From Methanosarcina sp. UBA5 (GTDB taxonomy: Archaea; Halobacteriota; Methanosarcinia; Methanosarcinales; Methanosarcinaceae): a stretch of DNA of 37,060 bases. Below, piece by piece: positions 17,099-25,516 of the stretch (the stretch's first letter is position 1; every line of letters begins with the position of its first letter). A program made the position numbers and the translations under genes. Location: positions 1-37,060 of the forward strand of contig NZ_DAVG01000024.1 of the NCBI RefSeq assembly GCF_002505485.1. Direction: 5' to 3'. Under the pieces are notes generated by a model. That model made no database searches, was not told the origin of the DNA, and saw only the letters and a list, made by a program, of their open reading frames with translations.

Positions 17099-17638
17099 AT
17101 GCAAGAAGTTGGCAGGCCAATTACGCAGAAAATTGTAAACCTCTTCAAAGGTGATAATGCACCTGAAATAACAGACCCGATTATGCAGAGAGTTATAAAG
17201 TATTTATCCGATAATCAGTGGAGTTTCCAGCAAGGCGAGTACTTCTTGAATGCAAGAGTACGGTGTAAAAATGCTGTATATCCAACTTATATTTCTATTT
17301 ATGAAGATAATTTTATTATACGTGTCTATTCTTATTTAGATTCAACTATCTATGAAGATAAGCGGGTGGCTGTTGCTGAGTTTTGTACCCGTGTGAATTA
17401 TGACATGCCGATTGGAAACTTTGAGTTTGATCTGGATGATGGGGAAGTAAGATACAAAACATCAATTGCTCTAGGGGAAAATATAGAATTCTTAACAGAT
17501 GAAATCATTGATCGTTTGATATGGACAAATATTAATAGCATGGATTTATATTATCCTGGTATTATGCGTATTAACTTTTCAAACGATAATAATATCGATG
17601 TAAAAGCGATCATCCAAGAGATCGAAAATTCTCAGTAA
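17099..17638 (+). CDS. YbjN-domain protein
   Basis: This protein of 179 residues is acidic, with no signal peptide or membrane segment. The stretch VAVAEFCTRVNYDMPIG (about 91-107), then NFEFDLDDGEVRYKTSI, is the characteristic YbjN (T3SS-chaperone-like fold) signature, and it occupies the middle of the protein as usual. The molecular function of YbjN proteins is poorly defined; in bacteria they affect stress and motility, which cannot be carried over to archaea. There is no ribosome-binding site before the ATG and a TATA-like element sits at the right distance for a leaderless transcript. It ends in TAA. Confidence 0.75.
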   Translation: MQEVGRPITQKIVNLFKGDNAPEITDPIMQRVIKYLSDNQWSFQQGEYFLNARVRCKNAVYPTYISIYEDNFIIRVYSYLDSTIYEDKRVAVAEFCTRVNYDMPIGNFEFDLDDGEVRYKTSIALGENIEFLTDEIIDRLIWTNINSMDLYYPGIMRINFSNDNNIDVKAIIQEIENSQ

Positions 17639-17758
17639 AACACGCCTGAATATATCGTTTTTTTCATTAGCCCTTCTTTATATACAGGTTTACAGAAACG
17701 GCAATAAAAATAACATGTTTCTTACATATCGCATCTTAATAATATAAATAAAGTACCT

Positions 17759-18097
17759 TTACTTTTTCAACTCCACATTTTCCATATAACCTTCTCCTCT
17801 CGGAGTCAGGACATAATATATAACTCCTTCACTTTCCTCTTTTTCAATACAGAGGGTACTTTCCAGCATATTGAGGTTGTAACTCGCCTGGGAATCCGTG
17901 AGCTTGAGTTCGGTTTTAATTTCTTCCAGCGACTTTTTATGTTCTACCAAAGCTTTAAGGATGTTTCTCCGGACAGGGTTCTGAAGGGCATTAAGGCAGG
18001 CTTTGTGGTCTTCGGTCATATCCTCTTTCATTTTGCCTTCGCGCTTCATCTTTGAAACCCATTCTTGTTTTCTTTTCGCAGCTTCTTCTGGAGTCAT
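17759..18097 (-). CDS. ArsR-like winged-helix transcription regulator
   Basis: This is a 112-residue protein. Residues about 33-105 form a winged helix-turn-helix: ALQNPVRRNILKALVEHKKS (helices 1-2), then LEEIKTELKLTDSQASYNLNMLE (recognition helix region) and a wing EGVIYYVLTPRGEGYM. No metal-binding Cys pair is evident (C34 and C82 are isolated), so a metal sensor role is not supported. The N-terminus is a charged helix of about 30 residues. The target is unknown; its upstream region is shared with nothing obvious. It is convergent with the YbjN gene. It starts at ATG and ends in TAA. Confidence 0.75.
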   Translation of the reverse strand: MTPEEAAKRKQEWVSKMKREGKMKEDMTEDHKACLNALQNPVRRNILKALVEHKKSLEEIKTELKLTDSQASYNLNMLESTLCIEKEESEGVIYYVLTPRGEGYMENVELKK

Positions 18098-18445
18098 ATT
18101 CTATCATTAATATATTGTCCTCAGTATCTAAATAATTTTGCGGAAAGCAAAACCCGTAATATAGTCTCTGCTGGTCCAGTTGTTACGGGAAAGAATACCT
18201 TCTTTGATCGGAAGTCCACTAGAAAAGTTAAGGAACGAAGGCTATTTTTTCGTCTTTATAATCTAGGACCTACGAAGTTGAACTGAAAAACATGATATAA
18301 ACCTTTAACTGTACAAAACATGAATTTTAATCACAGCATGCCATTGTGTGTAATTAAATACCTAGGCAGTTTATGCCCTATAATGAGTTAAATAGCATGA
18401 ATCCTCTAATTATTATGAGAATTTAATTATTGTGGAGGGGTATGT
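18098..18445. other. Intergenic region between divergent small genes
   Basis: This 348-base spacer separates the leftward regulator from the rightward gene at 18446. A possible autoregulatory operator would lie here, but no clear inverted repeat was found. The GGAGGGG ribosome-binding site of the next gene is at 18434-18440. Confidence 0.4.
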
Positions 18446-18811
18446 TTGGAAGACGATAGTGGAGATATTTTTAAGTATAAACTTGGTAAGTGGGTTCTAA
18501 GCATAGATGAATGTGCTTTTATGAATCTTATGGATATTGGAAAAAGCAAGTCTATGCGTCAATATTTGATCGAATCAATTGATAATTGGGTAAGCAAAGA
18601 AGAACCACTTATAACAGATGAATTCATTTCGGAAATGTGCGACTTTATTAAAAACGAAAATGAAGTCCTTTACGACCGTTTGATGAAAAAATGCGCTCTA
18701 AAAGGAATAAGTGTAGGTGAAGGCATATTTGAATCACTGAGTCTTTTAAATTGTGGAATGATAGGTGCGCAGGAGTGCAGACAGTATGAAGATGACTTCT
18801 CTGATGTGTGA
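18446..18811 (+). CDS. Hypothetical protein, 121 residues
   Basis: Not recognised. It starts at TTG with a strong GGAGGGG seven bases upstream; the nearby ATG at 18442 is in another frame and stops after five codons. The protein is acidic and soluble with no export signal. Residues about 14-47 (KWVLSIDECAFMNLMDIG, then KSKSMRQYLIESIDNW) could be a ribbon-helix-helix-like strand-helix-helix, and the rest is predicted helical with four cysteines (C36-less region: C66, C83 and two near the C-terminus, approximate). The RHH suggestion is weak. It ends in TGA. The good ribosome-binding site supports it being a real gene. Confidence 0.55.
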   Translation: MEDDSGDIFKYKLGKWVLSIDECAFMNLMDIGKSKSMRQYLIESIDNWVSKEEPLITDEFISEMCDFIKNENEVLYDRLMKKCALKGISVGEGIFESLSLLNCGMIGAQECRQYEDDFSDV

Positions 18812-19016
18812 TGTTTCTGTCTTATATTTTCACTCTCTTGAGTAAGCTTGATTTCGGACTTCAAGCGCATAAGTCCTGAATACATTTCGTGTAAAAGAAA
18901 AGTAGTTTAGGTGTAGCAGTAAGATCTCGCAATGAAATTCTCTGCTATTCACCTATCTTTAGTTTTTTAGTAAATTTTCTTTTTGATATCTTTGCAGTTT
19001 TTGCTGAAGAATTTTC

Positions 19017-20279
19017 TTACTTGAAATCTTTGAGGGCTTCAAAATCCAGAGTTGCAAAGTAATCCTCAATAGTTTCGGCTCTCCTAATCTGCACAACGCT
19101 TCCGTCCTTTCTGAGAAGAAGTTCGGCAGAACGGAGTTTTCCGTTATAATTGAAACCCATGGAGTGTCCGTGAGCCCCAGTATCGTGGATTGCAAGGATA
19201 TCTCCGATTTCAATTTTAGGAAGTAGCCTGTCGATTGCGAACTTGTCATTATTCTCGCAGAGGGAGCCAGTTACGTCATACTTGTGGACAGGAGCCTCAT
19301 TTTCCTTTCCAAGCACGGTTATATGGTGATAAGCTCCATAAATACCCGGCCGCATCAGGTTAGCCATACAGGAGTCCATCCCAACATAGTCTTTGTAGGT
19401 GTGTTTGAGATGCCGAACTTGAGTAATCAGGTAGCCATAGGGGCCTGTGATTGCACGGCCGCATTCCAGGAAGACTTTGAGCGGATAAAGCCCGTTAGCC
19501 GTGATTGTGGCTTCGTAAGCCTCTTTGGTACCTTTTGCCACAGCTTCGAAGGAGACAGGTTCCTCTTCAGGCCTGTAGGGGATGCCTATGCCTCCGCCGA
19601 GGTTCACAAACTCGAACCTTATGTTGAGTTCCTTTGAGATTTCAACTATAAGTTCGAAGAGGATTCTTGCGGTTTCCACAAAGTAATCAGGATTTAATTC
19701 ATTCGAGGCCACCATTGTATGCATTCCGAAACGTTTTATTCCCTTGTCCCTGAGTATACGGTAGCCTTCAAAAAGCTGGTCTCTCGTAAAGCCGTACTTT
19801 GCCTCTTCCGGCTTTCCTATGATAGCATTTCCTCCTTTAAGGGGGCCAGGATTATACCTGAAGCAGACAATTCCCGGAAGTCCGGCATACTTTTCAAGGT
19901 ACTCAATATGGCTTATGTCATCAAGGTTTATATATGCTCCAAGCTCTTTTGCCTTCAGGAACTCTTCAGAAGGGGTATCGTTTGAGCTAAACATTATATT
20001 TTCTCCAGTAATTCCCGCTTTTTCAGCAAGAATTAACTCCGGCAAAGAGCTACAATCCGCACCGAAGCCTTCGTTTTTAAGGATTTTAAGAATGAAGGGA
20101 TTTGGGAGGGCTTTTACCGCAAAAAATTCTTTAAAGCCTGGAACTTCTCTGAAGGCTGCTTTCATTTTCTCCGCATTTTCTAGAATGGCTTTCTCATCGT
20201 AGATATGAAACGGGGTGGGATACTTTTTTATTATTTTCAAAATTTCCTCTTTCGTGAAAGGAAGGTCCTTTGAAACCAT
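19017..20279 (-). CDS. lysA: Diaminopimelate decarboxylase
   Basis: LysA decarboxylates meso-diaminopimelate to L-lysine using PLP. The 420-residue length fits the family. K56 in FFAVKALPNP is the expected PLP lysine; FVNLGGGIGIPY binds the phosphate; ECGRAITGPYGYLITQV and TGSLCENNDKFA complete the alanine-racemase-like barrel and the C-terminal domain, the latter carrying the active-site Cys. Lysine is also the only precursor of pyrrolysine, relevant to the neighbouring polX. It starts at ATG with AAAGGT upstream and ends in TAA. A GC-rich, potentially structured element lies 76-148 bases upstream. Confidence 0.88.
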   Translation of the reverse strand: MVSKDLPFTKEEILKIIKKYPTPFHIYDEKAILENAEKMKAAFREVPGFKEFFAVKALPNPFILKILKNEGFGADCSSLPELILAEKAGITGENIMFSSNDTPSEEFLKAKELGAYINLDDISHIEYLEKYAGLPGIVCFRYNPGPLKGGNAIIGKPEEAKYGFTRDQLFEGYRILRDKGIKRFGMHTMVASNELNPDYFVETARILFELIVEISKELNIRFEFVNLGGGIGIPYRPEEEPVSFEAVAKGTKEAYEATITANGLYPLKVFLECGRAITGPYGYLITQVRHLKHTYKDYVGMDSCMANLMRPGIYGAYHHITVLGKENEAPVHKYDVTGSLCENNDKFAIDRLLPKIEIGDILAIHDTGAHGHSMGFNYNGKLRSAELLLRKDGSVVQIRRAETIEDYFATLDFEALKDFK

Positions 20280-20354
20280 ATTATTACCTTTTATGATTTT
20301 TGTTTAATGGGGTTTTGTATCAATTTGAATTTTTACTCCTTTATTAGTCTTTCT

Positions 20355-20427
20355 GCTCCGAGTCCCATTTCGGCACCTGAGTCCCGTCTTGGGAGGACGG
20401 AGCCCTTTTCGCTCCGCTCAAGAGGGC
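20355..20427 (-). promoter_or_regulatory. GC-rich structured element, possible lysA leader RNA
   Basis: Against an AT-rich background this stretch has several complementary parts. CGGAGC (20398-20403) can pair with GCTCCG on either side (20355-20360 or 20411-20416), and these pairings exclude each other. CCGTC/GACGG (20384-20400) and GCCCTTTT/AAGAGGGC (20402-20427, 8 pairs with one G-U) are further stems. Function and strand are inferred from position only. Confidence 0.35.
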
Positions 20428-20526
20428 CGAATTATAATGAAGATATTTAGCTAAGCCAAAAAGGCTAATTTAGAGACAAAAATACTGATTTTCAATTCGC
20501 TCAGGGCTTATTTATTTGTATTTTTT

Positions 20527-20602
20527 AGGTAACGATCGCAACCCTTTCCAAAAAAGGATTTCCTGCAAGCCTTTTCAAAATAGGTTAAACGGTTGCGGTA
20601 TA
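20527..20602 (+). repeat. Dispersed intergenic repeat, copy 1
   Basis: It contains GATCGCAACCCTTTCC, GCAAGCCTTTT and AAACGGTTGCGG in an order also found, reverse-complemented, at 34430-34560. It begins just past the polX stop codon. Confidence 0.5.
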
Positions 20603-20608
20603 ATCTGG

Positions 20609-22363
20609 TCACTGGCTGGATTTCTTGAAAACTTCTTTAAGTCTGGAGTAAGGATAGGTGTTCACAACGTCTTCTTTTTCAAGCCAGCCCCGCCGTGCCT
20701 GCCCGAGGCCGTACCGCATGAAGGTTAGGTCGGAAACTGCATGGCTGTCTGTAGATATACAGAACTTTAGGCCAAAGGTCTTTGCGCGCAGGATCAGTTC
20801 GTCATTAAGGTCAAGTCTTGAAGGCTGGCTGTTGATCTCAATTACTTTTCCATTTGCAGCGGCAGCTTCAAAAACCTTTTCAAAGTTAACGGCATAAGCT
20901 TCTCTCTTCCCAAGCAGTCTTCCTGAAGGATGTGCAAGGATATCGAGATATTTGTTCTCCAGAGCTGTGACAATTCTTTCGGTCATTTTCCTTTCACGGA
21001 ATGCAAAACCGGAATGTACGGCTCCTACCACTACATCAAGTTCTTTGAGAATCTCATCCGGATAGTCAAGGCTTCCATCTTTCAGGACCTCAACCTCAGA
21101 TCCTTTGAGAATTTTTATCTGGAATTGTTTAGAGAGTTTATCAATTTCTTCCTATTGAGCTTTTAATTTTTCGATTTCCAGGCCATTTGCAACTTTCTGG
21201 GAACGGGAGTGATCGGTTACTGCGATATACTCGTAACCAAGAGCCTCTGCTTTTTGAATCATGGTTTTAAGGGTGTCTTTTCCTTCACTGTACTGTGTAT
21301 GCATATGGAGATCTCCCCTGAGATCACCTGCTTCTACCAGTTTGGGCAGGGCATTTTTTGTAGCGGCTTTAATTTCCCCCCTGTTTTCCCGAAGTTCGGG
21401 TGGGATATATGCAAGGTCAAGTATTCCGTAAATCTCTTTTTCACTGCTGCCTGCAATCTGTTTCCCGGATTCCTTTAAGTACAGCCCGTATTCTGAAAGC
21501 TTGTAACCGTTTTTGATGGCAACATTTCTAAGTTCTATATTGTGCTCCTTTGAACCCGTAAAATACTGAAGAGCTGCTCCGTAACTTTCAGGTGGGACTA
21601 CTCTCAAGTCAATAGATGTCCCTTCTCTCAGAATTACGCTGCTTTTTGTGCTACCTTTTAAGATCACCTGCTCGACGTCCGGAAGGGAGACAAAACAATC
21701 CACTACCTTCAAAGCCTCTTCTTTCTCGGCTTCTGCAAGGATGTCGATATCCCCAATTGTTTCTTTCAACCTGCGAAGCGAGCCTGTGTAAATTACTTTT
21801 GAGAGGTCGACTTTAGAGGTTCTGCTTTCACACTGGGCTTTTAAAGCGGCTATGACCTCGTCTGCGAGTGGAAGCGCTTTTCCGAGAGCTAGCCGGGCAT
21901 GGCTTTTCTCATATTGTTCAATCGCCTTTGCCAGATTTTTTTCACTTTTTTCTCCAAACCCTTCGAGCCTCTTTAGCCTGTGGGCAATGATCGCGTTTTT
22001 AAGATCTGAGAGCGTCCTCACTCCAAGGGCATCAGCAAGCTTTTTGATTTTCTTTGCTCCAAGCCCTCGGATTTCCATCAGTTCTGCAGTACCTGAAGGG
22101 GTTTTTTCTTTAAGCTTTTCAAATTTTTCCACTTTGCCTGTTTCCAGATACTCGGCAATGTGGTCGGCAATTGACTCCCCTATGCCTGGAATTTTGGTCA
22201 GCCCAACTTTTCCTTCTCTAGCATAAATTTTTTCGATGTCTTCCCCAAGGTTTTCTATCATCTGAGCGGCTTTTCGATAAGCCCGTGGTTTCCACTCAAC
22301 CTGCTGGTATTCAAGAATATCGGCAGCCTCATAAAATAACTCTGCAATCTCTCGGTTTCTCAA
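20609..22363 (-). CDS. polX: Family X DNA polymerase (PolX) with in-frame TAG in the PHP domain
   Basis: One frame of 584 codons, interrupted only by TAG at 21154-21152 (residue 404), runs from TTG 22363 (AGGGGG six bases upstream) to a TGA. That is the normal PolX length. Domains: helix-hairpin-helix motifs near 57-69 and 97-109; polymerase motif TGSLRR with DID at 205-207; PHP nuclease domain from about 346 with HMH (353-355), TDH (383-385), then after the TAG E423, H450, H478, D539 and H541. The TAG therefore cuts the PHP domain between its second and third motifs. Two readings: TAG read as pyrrolysine (known in Methanosarcina) giving a full enzyme, or a stop giving a polymerase without a working PHP domain. 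A recent nonsense mutation is the alternative. Family role: gap-filling DNA repair. Confidence 0.85.
21152..21154 (-). other. In-frame TAG codon in polX, candidate pyrrolysine site
   Basis: The context on the minus strand is GCT CAA TAG GAA GAA ATT (Ala-Gln-TAG-Glu-Glu-Ile). The frame before and after is the same, and downstream codons encode conserved PHP motifs. The codons CAG, AAG and TGG are each one change away. None of the 28 complete genes in the window ends in TAG. Confidence 0.75.
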
Positions 22364-22405
22364 TTGTTTCCCCCTGCTTCTTGTATTTATTTCCCATTTC
22401 TTATT

Positions 22406-22744
22406 TTATTTCTTTCTCCTTTCTTTCATTGTTAATGACTTTCCTTCTCTCCTGTCTAACTCAAACGTCACATCCCCAAGATCTCCTGTTTTTGAATATC
22501 TTTTCTTAATCTCCTCATTGAAAATTCCATATGCTCCGGCAATAGCTTTTAATGCAAGCTTATCCCTACTTCCAATGTTATGTTCTCAAAGGCAGGTTCA
22601 ATGCTCCCGAAGAAAAGGTATTATACTTTACTTCTTTTCCTTCCAGCCCCTAAAAAAAATTAGCAATTCTCTGACGATTTCCTTATGGGATGTTATTTTT
22701 TCCAGTTCTTCAAAAAGCTCCGCAAGCTCTATGAATCGAGCCAT
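22406..22744 (-). pseudogene. ATP-dependent DNA ligase, decayed N-terminal fragment
   Basis: From an ATG at 22744 (AGGG four bases upstream) the frame encodes MARFIELAELFEELEKITSH and 17 more residues, then hits TAA. One frame over, FFGSIEPAFENITLEVG continues the protein, and returning to the first frame gives DKLALKAIAGAYGI and SKTGDLGDV. Together these match the N-terminal DNA-binding domain of archaeal DNA ligase I (ELAELFEELE, then LALKAIA, then TGDLG), where a functional enzyme has about 550-600 residues. Only about 110 codons remain, with two frameshifts and a stop; the catalytic domain is absent. It lies immediately upstream of polX on the same strand, so a ligase-polX repair pair may once have existed here (inference). 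Confidence 0.75.
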
Positions 22745-22901
22745 TACCCTATTCCCGAAAAAGCGCTTTGAAATTTTTCTCCATACTATCATTCCATTCT
22801 CAGGGCTTTATCGCTTTGCGCCCTAAAATTTCAAAAATAGAATTTTTTATTTTTTTCAGTTAAAACAGCTATCCCTGCCGTTCCTTATTCATTACCGAAA
22901 C

Positions 22902-22911
22902 CTTTAATATC
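22902..22911 (+). promoter_or_regulatory. Archaeal TATA box for tRNA-Gly
   Basis: CTTTAATATC, preceded by the BRE-like ACCGAAAC, lies 47-56 bases before the mature tRNA-Gly 5' end, leaving room for a leader of about 20 bases. Confidence 0.5.
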
Positions 22912-22957
22912 TAAAAGATGCATGAGAAGAATACACATCACTTCCGTACATCTTTAT

Positions 22958-23029
22958 GCGACTGTGGTTTAGTGGCTATGACCTGAGCTTCCCAAGCTTA
23001 GAACCCGGGTTCGAATCCCGGCAGTCGCA
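22958..23029 (+). tRNA. tRNA-Gly (anticodon CCC)
   Basis: The 72 bases fold as a cloverleaf. The acceptor stem is GCGACTG/CAGTCGC with discriminator A, and the anticodon stem TGAGC/GCTTA encloses TTCCCAA (anticodon CCC, glycine). The T-arm is CCGGG-TTCGAAT-CCCGG. CCA is not encoded and there is no intron. Confidence 0.95.
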
Positions 23030-23514
23030 TTGGAAAATAATTCAAATTAGTCTCTTTTAAAATCAAAATTCGACTTTAAACTTAGATTCTGTTTTTATCT
23101 CTATGAGCTGATACCAAAACTCAATGTCACTTCCCAGAACCCAGATTCAATAATAATCAATCGATTTCCTGATCCAGAAGATGGTTCTGAAACTTTATGA
23201 ATTAGAGATAAAATTGGTTTTGGGATGAACTTTATCATAATGTCTGTTCATAACGTTTTAAAAAAGGCTTTTGTAGAAAATTTTTTGGAAATTCTTCTCT
23301 CTAGCCTAATTTCTACCTGGATGTTTTCTAATCAGGTCTTTTTTAGTGCCTCAATCCCAGCAATCAAAATAAATTAGGCTTTGAAAAATATTGGTCAATA
23401 AATTATTCCATAAAAATCAAAAGTGGAAACGGACAAACACGATTTGAGACGGTCTGTGTTCAATGTGTTTATCCGTATTTTATTGAGAAGACATTATGAA
23501 TCGATGTACTGTGT
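23030..23514. other. Intergenic region after tRNA-Gly
   Basis: This is a 485-base AT-rich spacer with no convincing reading frame, hairpin or repeat. It separates the tRNA from the convergent end of the beta-helix gene. Confidence 0.4.
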
Positions 23515-24414
23515 TTATTTATGCTCTACAAGAGGTAGATAATCCGAATAGGTGCTGTGTGTTATATTTTTGTATGCGGAGTCAGCAATGCCATCTCCAT
23601 CTTTATCTACTGCGGTTTGGGAAAATCCAGTGCCATCAGGTTTTCCCCAGAAATTACCTCCTATATACGGTCCGCCTACAATGTTAGTACCTGCAGTTTT
23701 CGTATTGTTATAGGAATTTCCTTTTCCGTTTTTAATGGTCATGTTAGTGTTGTTGAAATAGTTGTTGTAAATAAGGTTACTATCGCTTCTAGGGCAGATA
23801 TAAAAACCGTAAACACTATTATTTTGAACAGTGTTACCTGAGAATGTGTTGCCGTCAGAGTTGCCAAAATGGATTCCTCTGCTATTGTCAGAAGCCGTAT
23901 TTCCTGAGAGGATATTCTCTTCAGAACTTTGAATAGCAATCCCATACTCTTCATTATTCGTAACTATATTGTTTGAGACTATGTTTCCTCTGGAATACAA
24001 GGCATAGATTCCAAGACCGTTATTCAAAAATTTGTTGTGATCAATAGTACAGTTCCTGCATGAAGACAGAAAGATTCCTGAATGGATGGGGTCTGTAGCT
24101 CCAATAATCTTAAGCCCACTAACTGTTATATTATCTGCTTTCAGTAGGAGCACGTTAGCATTTGGATTTCCGGCTTGAATTATTGTATCATCAGGGTTTC
24201 CGGATTCGGACCTGATTGTGAGATTATCCTTAGTTATTTTGATATTTTCGGTATAGGTCCCGGGGCTTACGGTAATTATATCGCCTGAGGTTGAATTGTT
24301 CACAGCGCTTTGAATTGAATTTCCTGGCTGGACTGAAATCTCAGCCGCAGCTCCGATACCTGATATTATTGTTAAAGTAAGAACAACTGCTAATAAAGTG
24401 GTTAATTTACTCAT
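23515..24414 (-). CDS. Secreted parallel beta-helix (NosD-like) protein
   Basis: This 299-residue protein starts at ATG with GGAGG upstream. It has a signal peptide (1-23, cut near GAAAE) and then a right-handed beta-helix: IQSAVNNSTSGDIITVSPGTY marks the start, and repeated units such as N-T-I-x-x-N-x-x-x-N-N-x-x-G-I-x (for example NCTIDHNKFLNNGLGIY and GNIVSNNIVTNNEEYGI) run from about 60 to 235. The tail KDGDGIADSAY and DYLPL is common in Methanosarcina NosD-type surface proteins. Such proteins often bind or process carbohydrates at the cell surface, but no catalytic site is evident. It carries many N-x-S/T sequons and ends in TAA. Confidence 0.85.
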   Translation of the reverse strand: MSKLTTLLAVVLTLTIISGIGAAAEISVQPGNSIQSAVNNSTSGDIITVSPGTYTENIKITKDNLTIRSESGNPDDTIIQAGNPNANVLLLKADNITVSGLKIIGATDPIHSGIFLSSCRNCTIDHNKFLNNGLGIYALYSRGNIVSNNIVTNNEEYGIAIQSSEENILSGNTASDNSRGIHFGNSDGNTFSGNTVQNNSVYGFYICPRSDSNLIYNNYFNNTNMTIKNGKGNSYNNTKTAGTNIVGGPYIGGNFWGKPDGTGFSQTAVDKDGDGIADSAYKNITHSTYSDYLPLVEHK

Positions 24415-24909
24415 TCTAATGCCTCCGTTATTTTCAGAAAGTTCTAGTGGAACTTTTTTTAATTAAATGTATATTTACGCCCAACGACCATGCCAATTCA
24501 CATATGTAAATGTATTGATTTAATCAAAAAAAATTGTTATTTTGTATAAATTATTTAATTCAGTTTTTAAAACCAAGTGTCGAATGTAAAAATTAAAAAA
24601 ATCGCTGGATTTTTAACAAGAATCCCTTTCCTTTTACGTCTAAAAATAGGGAAAAGGATTGTCGTTCTAAGGACGGATGTGGGCTAGTTTTAAAAAGATC
24701 GTGGTTTCGCCAAAGAAGCATAACAAAAAATAGAGTTACGGGCTACATGCCCAGGTCTAGACTAGAATTTTCTAACTTTTCTCAGGTTATTACGCTATCC
24801 TTAAGTGTATTTGAGTTCTCAAAACTATAATTATTTCCTGAGTATGCATCTACTTTGAAATCATGTTACTGGTATCCCTGCTGATTTGTTAAGATACGCC
24901 CTTCCGTAA
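24415..24909. other. Intergenic region upstream of the beta-helix gene
   Basis: This 495-base spacer carries the GGAGG ribosome-binding site of the beta-helix gene at its left end and AT-rich sequence (24460-24600) that may hold its promoter. The 24640-24760 part is less AT-rich but shows no tRNA-like fold or reading frame. Confidence 0.4.
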
Positions 24910-25320
24910 TTAAATGCAAGAAAGCTCATCAAGTGAAATCTTTTTTCTGTAGCCCATACCCTGGAATATTGCTACAAGATCTCCTTTATCATCAGTTATA
25001 TTTACAGTATATGTTGAAATTTTAGGGTTTATTGAGGTTTCTTTTGCCTCGGCTGTGAGAGCTTTGCCTGTTGCGGCTTTTACAAAAGAAATATTTGCAT
25101 TGATAGCAACAGCAACATTGCCGTATGCATTTGACGCTGCAGCAAAAGTAAGATCTGCAAGGGTAAATATTGCACCTCCCTGAACGGTTTTCAGGGCATT
25201 GAGGTGCTTTTCCTCTATATTCATGATGGCTTTTGCATATCCTGGAGAGGCTTCTAGAAGTTTGATTCCTGAAATTGCAGCGAAATTGTCGTTCTTAAAA
25301 AATTCTTTAACATTTTCCAT
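24910..25320 (-). CDS. PaaI-type hotdog-fold thioesterase
   Basis: The 136-residue protein has the PaaI/YbgC-like hotdog signature: LNALKTVQGGAIFTLADLTF (41-60) containing the family's H/N-x-x-G-G-x-x-x-x-L-x-D pattern, with D57 as the probable catalytic acid. VAINANISFVKAATG follows (about 70-84) as the central strand. Family members cleave acyl-CoA thioesters; the acyl substrate is unknown. The histidine usual in the HGG motif is replaced here, the segment reading VQGGAIF, as in many archaeal members. It has GGAG upstream of the ATG, ends in TAA, and stands alone. Confidence 0.8.
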   Translation of the reverse strand: MENVKEFFKNDNFAAISGIKLLEASPGYAKAIMNIEEKHLNALKTVQGGAIFTLADLTFAAASNAYGNVAVAINANISFVKAATGKALTAEAKETSINPKISTYTVNITDDKGDLVAIFQGMGYRKKISLDELSCI

Positions 25321-25516
25321 GTAATAACTCCGGTTATTGTCAGTAAAGTCATGCTCTATTCTTCTTATTTTTAATTAAAGTTATTCTCCTGAATGTAAAC
25401 TTACTCCGGGACCTTCCATTTTTCAGAGGTTTTCAGAGGTTAAATTCCTGCCTAGCCCCGAATTTAACTATCCAAATCTCTATGATAGCTAAAAATAATC
25501 ATTTCTTAGGTAGAAT

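Larger units (their letters stand above)
20280..20608. other. lysA upstream region with GC-rich element and dispersed repeat
   Basis: Between lysA and polX (same strand) are a GC-rich structured element (20355-20427) and a copy of a dispersed repeat (20527-20602), each listed separately. The rest is AT-rich and shows nothing else. Confidence 0.5.

Noticed and set aside
20609..21031. A separate 140-residue gene starting at GTG 21031
   Set aside because: It begins inside a PHP domain, has no ribosome-binding site, and is in frame with the upstream polX sequence across a TAG, so it is the end of polX.
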